From positions 3,706,390-3,770,389 of the forward strand of contig CM038926.1 in NCBI GenBank assembly GCA_021904315.1: a stretch of 64,000 nucleotides of DNA, in the 5' to 3' direction. The stretch is from Sphagnum magellanicum (taxonomy: Eukaryota > Streptophyta > Sphagnopsida > Sphagnales > Sphagnaceae). The translations under genes and the position numbers were made by a program. Below the pieces are notes generated by a model. That model saw only the letters and a program-made list of their open reading frames with translations, had not been told where the DNA came from and made no database searches. Positions within the stretch are counted from its first letter, which is position 1. Each line of letters starts with the position of its first letter. Of the stretch, positions 1 to 10,647 are shown one piece after another.

Positions 1-8
1 CAAACCAC

Positions 9-425
9 ATGACTAGTCATGGAAAATGGTTGAGAGACACAAAGGATTTGAAAACACCAGGGTTTGTGGAAACTAGTGATGACATTACACATCCCATCAC
101 ACAAATTGTCAAGGTGCCATTGTCCATGCAAGATGGGCAAACAAAGTACTTGAAAGATGTATTTCATGTTCCAACCATGACAAAAAATTTGGTCTATGTA
201 AGCCAAATGGTGGAATAAGGTTTACAAGTTACATTCAACCCAAATGGATGTTTTGTGGAAGACATGAAGAACCTAGGCAAATTGATTACAAAAAGGAAAA
301 GGAATGGACGAATGTTCACCTTAGATATGAACATGCTTAAGGTGAATTCCATGTTCTTCACGGATGGAAAAGGAGCTGGAGACATTGGAATTTAGCACAA
401 GCGAGTTGGCCATGTTAATCTTTAA
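9..425 (+). pseudogene. copia pol: protease end and GAG-pre-integrase start
   Basis: The frame opens with NHMTSHGKWL-like sequence and continues to FHVPTMTKNLVYVSQMVE, the typical stretch after the copia protease active site, where the family usually reads VSQ(L/M). A TAA at 216-218 (probably from a Gln codon) and a TAG near 397 (Trp in the HKR context) interrupt an otherwise continuous frame that ends in the sequence GHVNL. This is the start of the GAG-pre-integrase motif, cut at 425 by the solo LTR; the reading resumes at 1366. The upstream protease DSG motif is outside the window. Confidence 0.75.
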
Positions 426-1360
426 TGTCGCAACCCTAGCTTTGGGCTCGCGACCAAGGTAAAGGCATTGCAAGGTTGTGGGCCAAGAGGAAATCCGGGA
501 GTTAAGGCTAAAAGAAGCCCGGGAGTCACACCACATACTCCTGGGAGTGTAAGAAAGTGTGAGGGAGTGAACACTCACACTCCCAAGCCAACTCCCACTT
601 TGGGAGATGGAGTCCCAGTGGACTCTTGAAATTCAGAGAGTGATTTGAGGGGTCAAAACTCAATGTCTTGTGGCGTTTTTTATATCATTGGAAAGCTCTT
701 GGAGCGTAGATGTCTAAATTGGGGTCACATTGTTCATTTGGACATCTAAAACACAAATTATGGCCAAAAGAAGGGCCGGGAGTCGAACTGCCAGTTTGAC
801 TCCCGACCACAAAAAGTCGGGAATCGACCCGATTTACTTAGCTACAGGGGGCGTGCCACATATCGTTGAAAAGCTCTTGAAGAGAGCTACAACTTTTCTT
901 TTGATTGCATTGCAATCCGGGGTCTGCTTACAAAGTTATGGGGCTCCAAAGTCGCGGGAGTCCCATTTGGCACGATTTCGGGACTTCCACTCAGGAGTCC
1001 CGGGAGAGAAAAACCATTTGGATGTAGGCCCTGTGGCCAGCCACAGAGTATACTATAAGGGGGAAGGTGGTGGCTTTCCCCAAGTCCGGGCCGTGGTGAG
1101 TCTTGTGTGTCTGTGTTGCTCGTGACTCGTCCTAGCACCAAGGGTGCTCCAACTATGCACTAACCACTTTGTGTGGGTTGTGTGCACACCCGTGTGAGTG
1201 AGTGAAGCTTGTCAACTCTTCCTAATCCCATCCTGGAGCTCCAACACGCCCTCTACCCCTCAAAGTGTTGTGATCTAGGGAGCATGCTCCGACTCCTCCT
1301 TCTTCCGTTGTTTCTATTTGGGCTCACATTTGAGTCATTTAAGGAGTTGGGAGTGCGTCA
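426..1360 (+). mobile_element. solo LTR, chromovirus family A (935 bp)
   Basis: It starts TGTCGCAACCCTAGCTTTGG and ends GGAGTGCGTCA, giving the canonical TG...CA ends. It is flanked by a perfect 5-bp target-site duplication TTTAA (421-425 and 1361-1365). The copia reading frame runs into it at 425 and continues after it, so it inserted into copia. No internal domain is present, so it is a solo LTR. It holds a TATA-like CTATAAGG at about 1053-1060 and the family palindrome at 777-805. The small open frames inside it are most simply by-products of the LTR sequence. Confidence 0.92.
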
Positions 1361-1365
1361 TTTAA

Positions 1366-2568
1366 CATCTTAAGTTGATGGAAAAATAAAATCTTATTGG
1401 AAGTCTTCCCAAATTTGGAACAGAAGACGTGATGTGAAAAGTTTGTGAAGCATGCCAATTGGGGAAACAAGCTAAGCATCCATTCCTAGCTCAAACAACT
1501 CATGTAAGTTCTAAACCTTTGGAAATGATTCATTCAGATGTGTGGACCATGAAGACAGAATCCATTGGAGGATGCAAATACTACGTGAGTTTCATTAATG
1601 ACCACACAAGGAAGGTGTGGGTCTACTTCATGAAACACAAAGGTGAAGTGTTTCAACAGTTTTTGAATTTCAAAGCAATGGTGGAAAAGGAGAAGAATGT
1701 GAACATCAAGTGCTTAAGGTCTGATGGAGGGGGAAAGTATTTTTCAAATGAATTTAGTGAATACTTGAAGGAACATGGAATTCAAAGGAAGTATTCATGT
1801 AGTTATTCCCTACAACAAAATGGAGTTGCTGAAAGGAAAAACAAGCACATTGTAAAAATAGCATGGGCCATGTTGAATGAAAAGAATTTACCAAATTACT
1901 TTTGGGCTAAAGCGATAGCAACTACAATCTATATCATGAATCAAACACCCACAATGATAGTTCATGGCATGACACCTAAAGAAAAATTCACAGGCAAAAA
2001 ACCCGATGTCTCACACCGTAGAGTGTTTGGTTGCATTGCATATGTGGATGTTCCTAATGAGAAGAAATCAAAACTAGACCCAAAAGCTGAGAAGTGTATC
2101 TTCATTAGATATTCCTTAAAACAAAAAGGATATAGATGCTTCAATCTTTCCACTCAAAAGTTACAAGTGAGTAGAGATGTTATGTTCGATGAGATGATTC
2201 ATTGGTACTCACCATTGAAGATAGTAGAAGATGGAGAGGCTAAAAATGGTGATGTTTCATCAAATGTGGAACAAGAATCATAATTAATTAGTGGACCACA
2301 TGACTCTTCAATTAGTGAGTTTAGTAGCACTCCATTGAAAGGAAGATTAAGATCTTCAAACATTGTACATGGTAGTTTTCAAACATCATTTAAAAACCTT
2401 CATGTAAATGAGTCAAGTGATTTAGAAAAGAGTGTGGGTGAAGAATCAAGAATCCCTTCAATTACTACTCCTGGAACTCGGATGGCCAAGAAAGCTTTGA
2501 AAACACATGACAACAACAATGGAATATGTGAGCCATGGATTATAGTTCAACAATTAGTTAAGCTTTAA
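1366..2568 (+). pseudogene. copia integrase and linker region
   Basis: After the LTR the frame continues the GAG-pre-integrase segment (HLKLMEK, then CEACQLGKQ with the CxxC of the zinc site). From 1459 an uninterrupted 274-codon frame gives the integrase core. The catalytic residues can be seen as D in IHSDVW, D in LRSDGGGKY and E in NGVAERKN, followed by the GCIAYV and KLDPKAEKCIFIRY motifs typical of copia integrase C-termini. Stops before 1459 and at 2281 break it. The frame at 2335-2568 is the variable linker between integrase and RT, after which homology to copia is lost until about 5290. Confidence 0.85.
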
Positions 2569-2925
2569 TTCCGTAATTTTTCTTAGTACTAATGATTTGA
2601 ATGTTTATAAGCCTCCAAGTAGTGATTATTAATAGTTGAATCAGCTTTTGTGATATTTCTAGGCATATAGTATTTATTTATTTTAGTTGATGTAGCGCTT
2701 AATCAGTTAAGCACCTAGTAAACCTTTTAAAGTACATTATCCCTTTTATGTTGTAGAGAAGGGAAAATGGATGTAGAATTAGATGTGATTTATTAATATA
2801 TAGGGAATATAAGCCCATATTTAACAATAGCATTTCGCCATGACAAGGTTAAGTTAGTCTGTAAAAGAATCTTTAAGCACGAATGATGTACTTATAAGAT
2901 TTTTAGGATGTAGTCCTAATACATC

Positions 2926-2931
2926 TTTATT
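2926..2931 (-). terminator. polyadenylation signal AATAAA for the 3051-3458 frame
   Basis: TTTATT on the plus strand reads AATAAA on the minus strand, 120 bases beyond the stop codon. In such AT-rich DNA this hexamer is common, so it is weak support. Confidence 0.3.
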
Positions 2932-3050
2932 TAGTTTCACTTCTATCAGATTTTTAAATAAAATAAAATTAAACTTAAATATTAACATTTCCGCCTGAGT
3001 AGCCTTAGGTGAATTACAACTTTATAACCGATTCAAAGGATATATCATAA

Positions 3051-3458
3051 TTACAAAAAATCTAGAATGCGATGAATGGTGCGAGCGAGGTATTCGGCTC
3101 GGTGCTCCATGGGAAGGGGGTTGATTGGCCCTCGTAGCCAATGATAATGGCCATCACCGGGAACCCACGTTCGACAATGGAGACGGACATCATCATCTTC
3201 GCATTGACACTCTTCAAACCTTTCTGGCGTGGCTCCACGAGCAGGAATGAATTTAAAATAGATTGTTAAAGCATGTGGGTTAGGAGACAATCGACGATCC
3301 CATGCCGAACGATCGATTCGAGTGTGCACCACTTGCTTGGGCGGTTCTTCTTCGCGCGACCATTGAGAAATAATCACGTCAAGCAGTGCTTCTTCAAGCT
3401 CTTCTTGTTCTACTGGTGCAACTAGAGGATTTGAAAGCGTAGCAACATCATCCACCAT
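3051..3458 (-). CDS. possible small host gene, 135 codons, function unknown
   Basis: I do not recognise this protein. The frame runs from an ATG at 3458 to a stop at 3051. The product has an acidic N-terminal third (EQEELEEALLDVI), a stretch with WDRRLSPNPHALTIYFKF, a CQCEDDD cluster and HYHWLRG near the end; no signal peptide or membrane segment is evident. GC content is visibly higher than the surroundings. Upstream on the minus strand there is TTTTTGTTGATGCAG just before the start, readable as a 3' splice site of a leader intron, and a telo-box at 3632-3640. An AATAAA lies about 120 bases past the stop (2926-2931). It sits within the segment missing from the related repeat at 55 kb, so it may instead be a gene fragment carried by a transposon. 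Confidence 0.4.
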   Translation of the reverse strand: MVDDVATLSNPLVAPVEQEELEEALLDVIISQWSREEEPPKQVVHTRIDRSAWDRRLSPNPHALTIYFKFIPARGATPERFEECQCEDDDVRLHCRTWVPGDGHYHWLRGPINPLPMEHRAEYLARTIHRILDFL

Positions 3459-3631
3459 GACTAGTTCTCACCTGCATCAACAAAAACCACGAAAGTAGTA
3501 CACATAATGTGGTATTTGGGTTCAGAAGGGGTCGAGGCCTTTTTATTTAACAAATTAGGGTAGGCGTAAAGTGTGAGAGTGATGGTGGAACCTCATGAAA
3601 ACTCGAACATCCTAGATCTAATGGATTCATC

Positions 3632-3640
3632 AAACCCTAA
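3632..3640 (-). promoter_or_regulatory. telo-box (AAACCCTAA) upstream of the 3051-3458 frame
   Basis: AAACCCTAA on the plus strand reads TTAGGGTTT on the minus strand, about 175 bases upstream of the ATG at 3458. Telo-boxes of this form are known plant promoter or leader elements, often in genes for translation and cell growth. Nine bases can occur by chance. Confidence 0.35.
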
Positions 3641-4339
3641 TTTTGACGGCGGATCTAGAAATATGTGAGGGTTTTTTGTGGTGCAAATTTTATTTCCAAT
3701 TTACTATGTACTACATAGTTAACTAGTGCATGGTAAAATAAATAGGTAGGGATATCAAAAGAGTAAATGGTACACAGGAATGTTAGTTCAACCATTGAAT
3801 TAGTCAAGTAAGAATTCAAGGACGTTACTAGTTACTACCAATAAACTATCCTAGTAGTTAGTTACTTGAAATAATTAGGATGAAGAAGTAGGATGTGAAG
3901 GTCAATGAACAGAAAGGATAAGGATCAACTTCAAGAGACCTCATCAAGATATCCAAGATAAAGGAAGGGATGAATCCTCCAATCCCATTAGTCATGAGGA
4001 TTGTCATCCTATTTGATTGGAGGATGGAATATTTATTGTGTTTCATTGGGCCCAAAAATTCTCATCCTACACTCAATTGGATGGCAATTTATTCTCAATT
4101 CTCATTGGCTTTAGAAGGATGAAGAGACCATTGATTGGAGCAAAGGATTTCAAAGCTTTCATTAGACAAGGGGAACAAGCTCAAGGAAGGTCAAGGAGGC
4201 TTACCAAGGGAGAGGGCATTGTGTGTATGGGAAAAAAAGAAAGAGGAGGAGGTGTGAAGAAGAATTTTTAGTTCTTATGTGTGGAGAGGTGTTCATGGAA
4301 AATGTGTGCAAGAATCAAACATGGAAGGAAGTTGTGTGT

Positions 4340-4720
4340 AACAAGTATTGTAGCAAAGCCTCTGGATTTTTGGTTCAATTAGTTGTTCCTCCCAAATCCA
4401 TCGTTGGATTTGTGTCAAAATGAAATCAGTTTTAGTTTGGAAGGTGTAGAAGGTTCTCCCCAATTTTCAGCATCATTGGGTTTGCTGTTAGGGAGCTGCA
4501 TTGGTTGGAAGTAAAGGGTGTTGTAGTGGAGTTCATGGAAGGATTTCCATGACAAGGCTTCTGGATTTTTATTTCAATTAATTGTTCCTCCCAAATCGAC
4601 TGTTGGATTTGTGTCAAATTTAAATCAATCTTAGTTTGAAAGGTGTAGAAGGTTCTCCTCAAAATTCAACATCATTGGAGTTGTTATAAGGGAGTTACAC
4701 TTGTTGGAAATAGAGGGGGT
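4340..4720. repeat. tandem repeat, about 199-bp unit, two copies
   Basis: The segment from TCTGGATTTTT at 4361 through AAGGTGTAGAAGGTTCTC and the following ATCATTGG to TTCATGGAAGG repeats from 4561, a period of 199 bases. The same unit is present three times at 55440-56000. Copies differ by scattered substitutions. Confidence 0.75.
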
Positions 4721-5289
4721 TGAATTGTCTATTTTTTCCTTCAATTTAAGCAAAGTGGTTTGTAGTTCAAAGCTTAACTCTTGATCTAAAAATAAAAATA
4801 AAAAATAAAAACTTATGAGATTTTTTAACATGGCTCCTTTTATATTAGCTTTCCAAAAATTCAATGCATGTTAGATTAGGAGGTTATATGTAAATGTTAT
4901 GACAAATGGAATGGATGGGTTCCAACCATCAAGCGTGACATTGGATTAAACATCAACATACAACTCCTTCATATTCCATCATGGTGAGTTACGATTATCT
5001 CACAATGTCTTTGTATTTTCAAATTGGACACAACGCATTAAATCCTTAGTGAATTTCATTACTTACCTTGAACCGCCTTACTTGTTAGAACTACAACTAC
5101 ATAATAGTTCCACTTCCAACCGGTTTTTTTTGTGAATGCATATCTTAATGGTGAAGGTGTGCAAGAATTCCTCACAAAATACGAAAATCCACATGAATCA
5201 AGTACCTTGTACAAGTACTCACATATAATGACTTTATAGCTCATCATTACACATACATGGTGAGAGTTATACAATAGGTTGAACCCATT

Positions 5290-6260
5290 TGTTTTGAACA
5301 TGCGGTTACAAACCCTAAATGGGATAATGCCATGGATGAAAAAATGGCAGCATTGGATGTTAATGCTACTTAAGAATTGGTAGTTTTACCAAAGGACAAA
5401 AAAATAATTGGGTGCAAATGGGTGTACAAAGTCAAACACAATGTAGATGGATCTGTGAGTAAATACAAAGCAAGATTGGTTGCCAAAGATTATGCCCAAA
5501 CTTATGGCATAGACTATGAGGAGACCTATAGTCCAGTTGCCAAAATGACAATTATAAAAATAATCATTGTTATGGTAGCAACAAAAGGATGGTATTTACA
5601 TCAAATGGATGTAAAGAATGTTTTTCTTCATGGAGATTTACAGGAAGAAATGTACATGGAACAACCACTAGGTTATGTGGACCAAACACATTTTAATCTG
5701 GTTTGTAGGTTGAAGAAAGCTTTGTATGGCTTGAAGCAACCACCTAGAGTTTGGTTAGACAAGATAGGTCAATATTTTGTCACAAGTGGATTTCAAACAT
5801 TTAATGTAATTTTTGTTTTATATGTGAAAAAAATAGATCATGGGATTGTAATCATACTCATCTATGTCGATGACTTTATTATCACAAGAAATAGTGATGC
5901 AAACATCTCTGATTTGAAGAAGCTTTTGAAGCAAAAGTTTGAGATGAAAGATTTGGGGAAGTTGGGTTACTTTTTCAGCATTGAAGTAATCTAGTCCCCT
6001 AAAGGGATATGGTTATGACAAAGGCAATATGCCTTGAACAATTGTTCGAATATGGGATGATGGGTTACAAACCCATTTTAATTCCATTGGAGCAAAATGT
6101 GAAATTAAGTGCAGATGAAGGAAACCTTGTGGAGGATACCCCATTATGTATAGACGCATAGTGGGAAGTTTTATTTACATGACCATCACAAGACCAAATT
6201 TGAATTATGCAGTCGGAATGGTAAGTCAATTCATGCAAACACCATGAAAGCCACATTTGG
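5290..6260 (+). pseudogene. copia reverse transcriptase
   Basis: Copia homology resumes near AMDEKMAALDVNAT, then KKIIGCKWVYKVKHN, KARLVAKDYAQ, ETYSPVAKM, LHQMDVKNVFLHGDL and ALYGLKQPPRVW, all in copia RT order. The catalytic YVDD is intact in LIYVDDFIIT (about 5860-5880). A stop at about 5370 precedes the 205-codon open stretch 5377-5994. After a stop at 5992 the rest of the RT connection domain is readable only by changing frame, to about 6260. Confidence 0.88.
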
Positions 6261-6337
6261 ATGGAATGAAGCGCATACTAAGGTACATAAAACATACTTT
6301 GTGGTGTGAAATTTTTTATGAAACCAAAAGCTAGTTA

Positions 6338-6822
6338 CAAGTACATGGATACACTAATGCAGATTGGGCTGGCAATGTTTCAAATAGAAGATCAACCAAT
6401 GGTTTCATGTTTTCTTTTGGAAATGGTGCTATTAATTGGAGTAATAAGAAACAACCTACAATTGCACTATTGAGCACAAAGGCAAAATATATAAGTATAG
6501 TGATTATTGCATGTGAAATAATTTGTTTACAAAAATTACTCTCATATTTGGGACAATTAGTGGATGCTCCTATTGTCATTTATTATGATAACATCAATAG
6601 CATACTACTTGTTAACAACTCGGTCTACATGCTAGGACAAAGCACATTGAGGTGCACTACCACTTTATTAAAAAAATGGTTCTAGCAAGAGAAATTAACC
6701 TTATTCATGTCAGTACTAAAGATCAAGTTTTTGACATTTTCACAAAGGTTTTAGGTACAGACAAGCTAAGGAAAATTTTTAAAATGTTTGGTGTATTAAA
6801 AGTGCATTTAAACTTGAGGGGG
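6338..6822 (+). pseudogene. copia RNase H
   Basis: The sequence reads NADWAGN, then RRSTNGF, INWSNKKQPTIALLSTKAKY, YYDN and finally the HVSTKDQVFDIFTK and LRGNV-type C-terminus of copia polyproteins. The first conserved Asp of the DADWAG motif is Asn, and the catalytic Glu normally seen in ST.AEY is Lys. RNase H would therefore be inactive, apart from the frameshift near 6650 that splits the domain into two overlapping frames. Confidence 0.82.
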
Positions 6823-7135
6823 AATGTTGATAATTCAAGTTTAACTAGTTAGGTTTCATTAGTTACTAGAGTAGGAAAGTAACTAGGTTACACAAGGTTG
6901 AATTACTTTCTTTACTTATATTAATTTGGTTATTTGTATTTGGTCTTTTAATTAAATACCTTGGTGTTGATTGTTTTGTTATATTTTCTTCATTGCACAA
7001 GTCTAAACATTTCATGTCACAAAAACCTTGAGGAGTTCTTGATATTATGTTTTGGTGTTGTGAACATCATGTTTTAGTTTCCTTTTAATAAATATTTATG
7101 TTTGCACTTGAGTAGATCTCTTATTTGTGAACACA
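6815..7135 (+). mobile_element. copia polypurine tract and 3' LTR
   Basis: TGAGGGGGAA at 6815-6824 is a polypurine tract directly before TGTTGATAATTCAAG, the start of the LTR at 6825. The LTR is AT-rich and about 310 bases. The end at the CA of GTGAACACA (about 7135) is a guess, since the 5' LTR and both target-site duplications are not available. Confidence 0.6.
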
Positions 7136-9200
7136 CTTATGTTTTCTGATTATTTATAACGTGGAAAATTAGAATATACTAACCTATCTATGTAGGGATA
7201 AAAGTCCTTGATGACAAACCACTTATGAAGTGTGTTTGACTAAATGGATCAAAATATGAAGCTAGGTCTAACACCATTTATTAGCAAGGATTTAGGTTCT
7301 TTTGGGGATGGGTCCACTTGTTTATCCACGATTGACTACAAGATGTTTTGTTGCATCGGTACAAAATGGATATCTAGAATGGCAATTTGGTTCATTATTA
7401 TGCTACCCAATCAATTTTAGGGATTATAAAGCGAGATTGTAGGTTCTTGAGTAACAAGCCAGTGGCTTATCTACCTACCTTCATGTTTTATATTAACTTT
7501 ATTATACATGGTCTATTAACTAATGCTTATAGTGACTTCTTTGAGCCCACCTATGTGAAAGGAAATGGTGAAAGGAATTTTCATTCACCTTGTCAAGGTT
7601 ACTTAATCTGAATCAAATTTATTAGTATGTTCAGGGCGTAATGGGTATATGATGAATTTGCAAACTAACTCTATGGTACGGTTTGGGAAAACCAATTTTG
7701 TAGGTTGTGGTAGTTTGTCATTCATGTTGCAACTAATAATGAAGGTGTTATTTCACTAAGCCATTGACTACTTGGCAATTGTTTAAGTAGTTTTTTTTCC
7801 TTAAATGCTGATCATATAGCAAATGTGAATATTTAGTATTTAATTAACCAAAGCCTATATACCACACACAATTCTGACAATGTTGGGTGTGAATAGGTGC
7901 ATCTGGAATGGAGTTTGTTGCTAGTTCATTTGAATGTTTTGTTTCAGCCTTGTGTTTGTCAGCTGCATTGACAATATACTTCCAAGACTTAACGATGTGC
8001 AACAAGGTTGGGTGTTACCAATGGAAGAAGACACCATCAAGACAACATTATCTGGCAGCATACAAGTATGTTAGTCTTTGAAACCATTCATCACATGGGG
8101 TTTTTTGTTTTGATAACATGTGAAATATCAATAATTACCATTCCATGGGCCCATATCAATGAATATACTATTATGATCTATAATGCATGGATTAATAAGT
8201 TGCATGCTTTGGTATGAATCATAGTGGTCATGGTTCAATATTAAGGAGTGATTGTTTAAAACTCAGTAGGGATATAAAAGACCTTATGCATTGGGCAAAA
8301 GTTCATATTTTCAAAAGTTGCAAATTTTATGTAACCAACTTATTGTGATAAATAATTCAACCCAAATCTTGTTTGCTTGTGCAAATGTTAGGAGACATGA
8401 TTTGGGTGTAACAAGTCCTATGGTGTATGGGGTGTCCATAAGGAGTACCACATGCATTGGTAAATGTGTTTCATGTGTGTCTACCCACATGTATGTCATG
8501 ACATCCAACAATGTGTATCTGAATTTTCATGGATGGTAGTATGCAAGTCCTTGTCCTCATTGAGTTGATTGGAGCCAAATACAAATGACATCAAATATAC
8601 ATGGACAAATCAAAGCATGAATGGTTTGATATTAGTTTATTTTAGTAGTCATGACCAAGCGGTGGTTGGTCCTTTTTCACTTTAGGGTTAATTAATAAAT
8701 CCGTATGTGAATTTGAAGATAAGTGATTTACAACACCTTTTGTATCCTTTGACATGCCTATGTTGTTGTGCAATTTTATGCAATATGGAATTCAGTGTCT
8801 ACACTAGAGTAATTGCATGTCCACAAAAGCATTGAATAATTATCATGGGCATATCTTGCTCATGTAGGTAACATTCCAACACCAAACCCGGCCTTGTAAA
8901 ATCTTCAAGCTTGGTGATAATAAAATAATATGTTATTTTTGCTCACTTTTAACTTCTAAATCCTATTCTTTGACAACATTTACTTAAACTAATTGAACAT
9001 TACGTTTGTTTGTGCAAGATTCAAGTTGGCAGAGTTGCAATTGTCCATAAAAAAGGTCCAACTTATAATTGGACACATACGACATGACATATGATAAGAA
9101 TGTAGGATACAAGATCATGTGTAAGGTTTCCAACTCCTCACATCTACATACATGCATCATGGTATATTTAATTGTGGTGATATGAGTAAACATTGGTCAT
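7136..9200. other. AT-rich spacer, no gene seen
   Basis: Open frames here are short, show no recognisable motif and lie in AT-rich, low-information sequence. I see no RNA gene, terminal repeat or coding trace. Confidence 0.5.
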
Positions 9201-10640
9201 AAAACATAAGGGAACATGTATGTTGAATGCCCATAGTTGCCATGTAGTGACAAAATAAATTGATTTACGTGTTAGATGTGAGTTGCCATGTAATGACGTT
9301 CAATAGTTAATTTGATTTGGAACATTGATACATGGGACATGACCTTGGTTCTAGTTGCACAATGGTATATAAATAAGCCATAACAATTAGTACAAGTAAT
9401 AGAAAGGTATCCAAACATGTCCGATCAATTGCAAACTAATTGCACACCCATAATTACAAGTTACATGTTAATTTTCATCTAGTTGATCCTCACTATATTA
9501 CAAAACATTTCATCAATGACTATTTGAACTAGTGGTAAACACACTACTTCCTCTAAGTCTTGTAGTTTTGTAATAGTAGACTACTAACAAATGTGAATTG
9601 CCCATAAGTTGGCAATTAGTTGTCTAAATCACATGGAGATTACATTGAATTGCCTCATAGTTGCATTACATTGCTCAAAGCAACTACCGTGCATCTACAA
9701 TGGACCACACAACCAAACAACTAGTTTCAAATATGGGTTCCATAAAGGGAACATGGTTGTATATAAGTACTATAATCAAACAACAAAGTTGCCCCTAGTG
9801 GCATGCCACCTTGTCTATTAATTCTTATAAGTTACAATATAATTTTTACCAACACTACATTAGTGGACCGTTAATTGCAACCTAGTATCTATTTGTGTGT
9901 TTGTAGTTACACAAGAATTTTATTGTAGGTCCAAATCAATTTTGTGTAGTTGCAAGCTAGTGACATTAATTGTTACCTAGTTACAAAGATGCCTTCCCAA
10001 GTAATTATAATCATATAGTTTTCAACTCCTTTACAACTATTCTAGACCCCTAACTATTGCATGTAAACCCAATTAATGCCCAAATGGTATCCATCAAGAT
10101 TCAAAACAATATCACATAGTGGTCCATGAGTGATAAAGGGGTGTCATATTTCCAATAACATAGTTGCCTTCTAGTTGTACCTTAGTCACCAAAGTTTATT
10201 AGTTTCAAAAAAATTGCAAATGTGTTATCAATTACAACTTCTACACAACCACAACTAAACGCACAACACATAAAGTTACATTATAGTGTCCATTGGACAC
10301 AAAGTCCTTAATAAGTACTACTAGAGGAAGGCTATAGTTGATACCTAGTTGTACACTAAATTTTGAGAGTTATTACATAGTTCCATATGTGTTGCTTTGG
10401 AGTTGCCTTTGGTACACACTTGTAACTTTATTTATCCCACTAATAAAACAACTAGTTGTACAATATCCATTTATTGGGTTCACTAAAGTTGTACAGTAGT
10501 GCTCTAATGCACATGTAGTTATTTTTTAATAGTTGCAAGATCCTCATAGTTGTTTCTAAGTTGCAAGATGGTTGTATTATCTTTATACTTAGTTACCGCG
10601 TAGTTGCTATGTGGTTGCATAGTCTAAACTATACAACCCA
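9200..10640. repeat. degenerate word-repeat tract rich in TAGTTG/CAACTA
   Basis: The words TAGTTGC, AGTTGCAA, CTAGTTG and their complements recur every few tens of bases, without a fixed period that I can find. Shorter patches of the same type occur at about 35390-35560 and 38050-38460. It may be an eroded tandem array or scattered transposon ends. No coding trace is visible. Confidence 0.5.
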
Positions 10641-10647
10641 CCTACAA

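Larger units (their letters stand above)
2526..5290. repeat. 2.7-kb block splitting copia; partial second copy at 55095-56440
   Basis: From the words around the shared CATGGATTATA (about 2535) to about 2770, and again from about 4240 to 5150, the sequence matches 55100-56440 in the same order and orientation. The segment 2771-4240 is absent from the second copy, so it is either a later insertion here or a deletion there. Copia homology stops at the left and resumes at the right of this block. I could not find terminal inverted repeats or a target-site duplication, so its class is unknown. Confidence 0.6.
1..7135 (+). mobile_element. Ty1/copia retrotransposon, decayed, cut by the left window edge
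   Basis: The order of recognisable domains on the plus strand is protease end/GAG-pre-integrase, integrase, reverse transcriptase, RNase H, polypurine tract and 3' LTR. Integrase before RT is the copia order. The 5' LTR, gag and most of the protease lie left of base 1. The coding region carries many stops and frameshifts, so the copy is dead. It has been split twice: by a solo gypsy LTR at 426-1360 and by a block at about 2526-5290 that is repeated at 55095-56440. The right end is uncertain because the 5' LTR needed for comparison is absent. Confidence 0.85.

Noticed and set aside
4432..4864. Two minus-strand frames of 76 and 77 codons with a shared MMLxFxENLLHLxN end
   Set aside because: They are the reverse reading of successive 199-bp tandem units, which explains their similarity.
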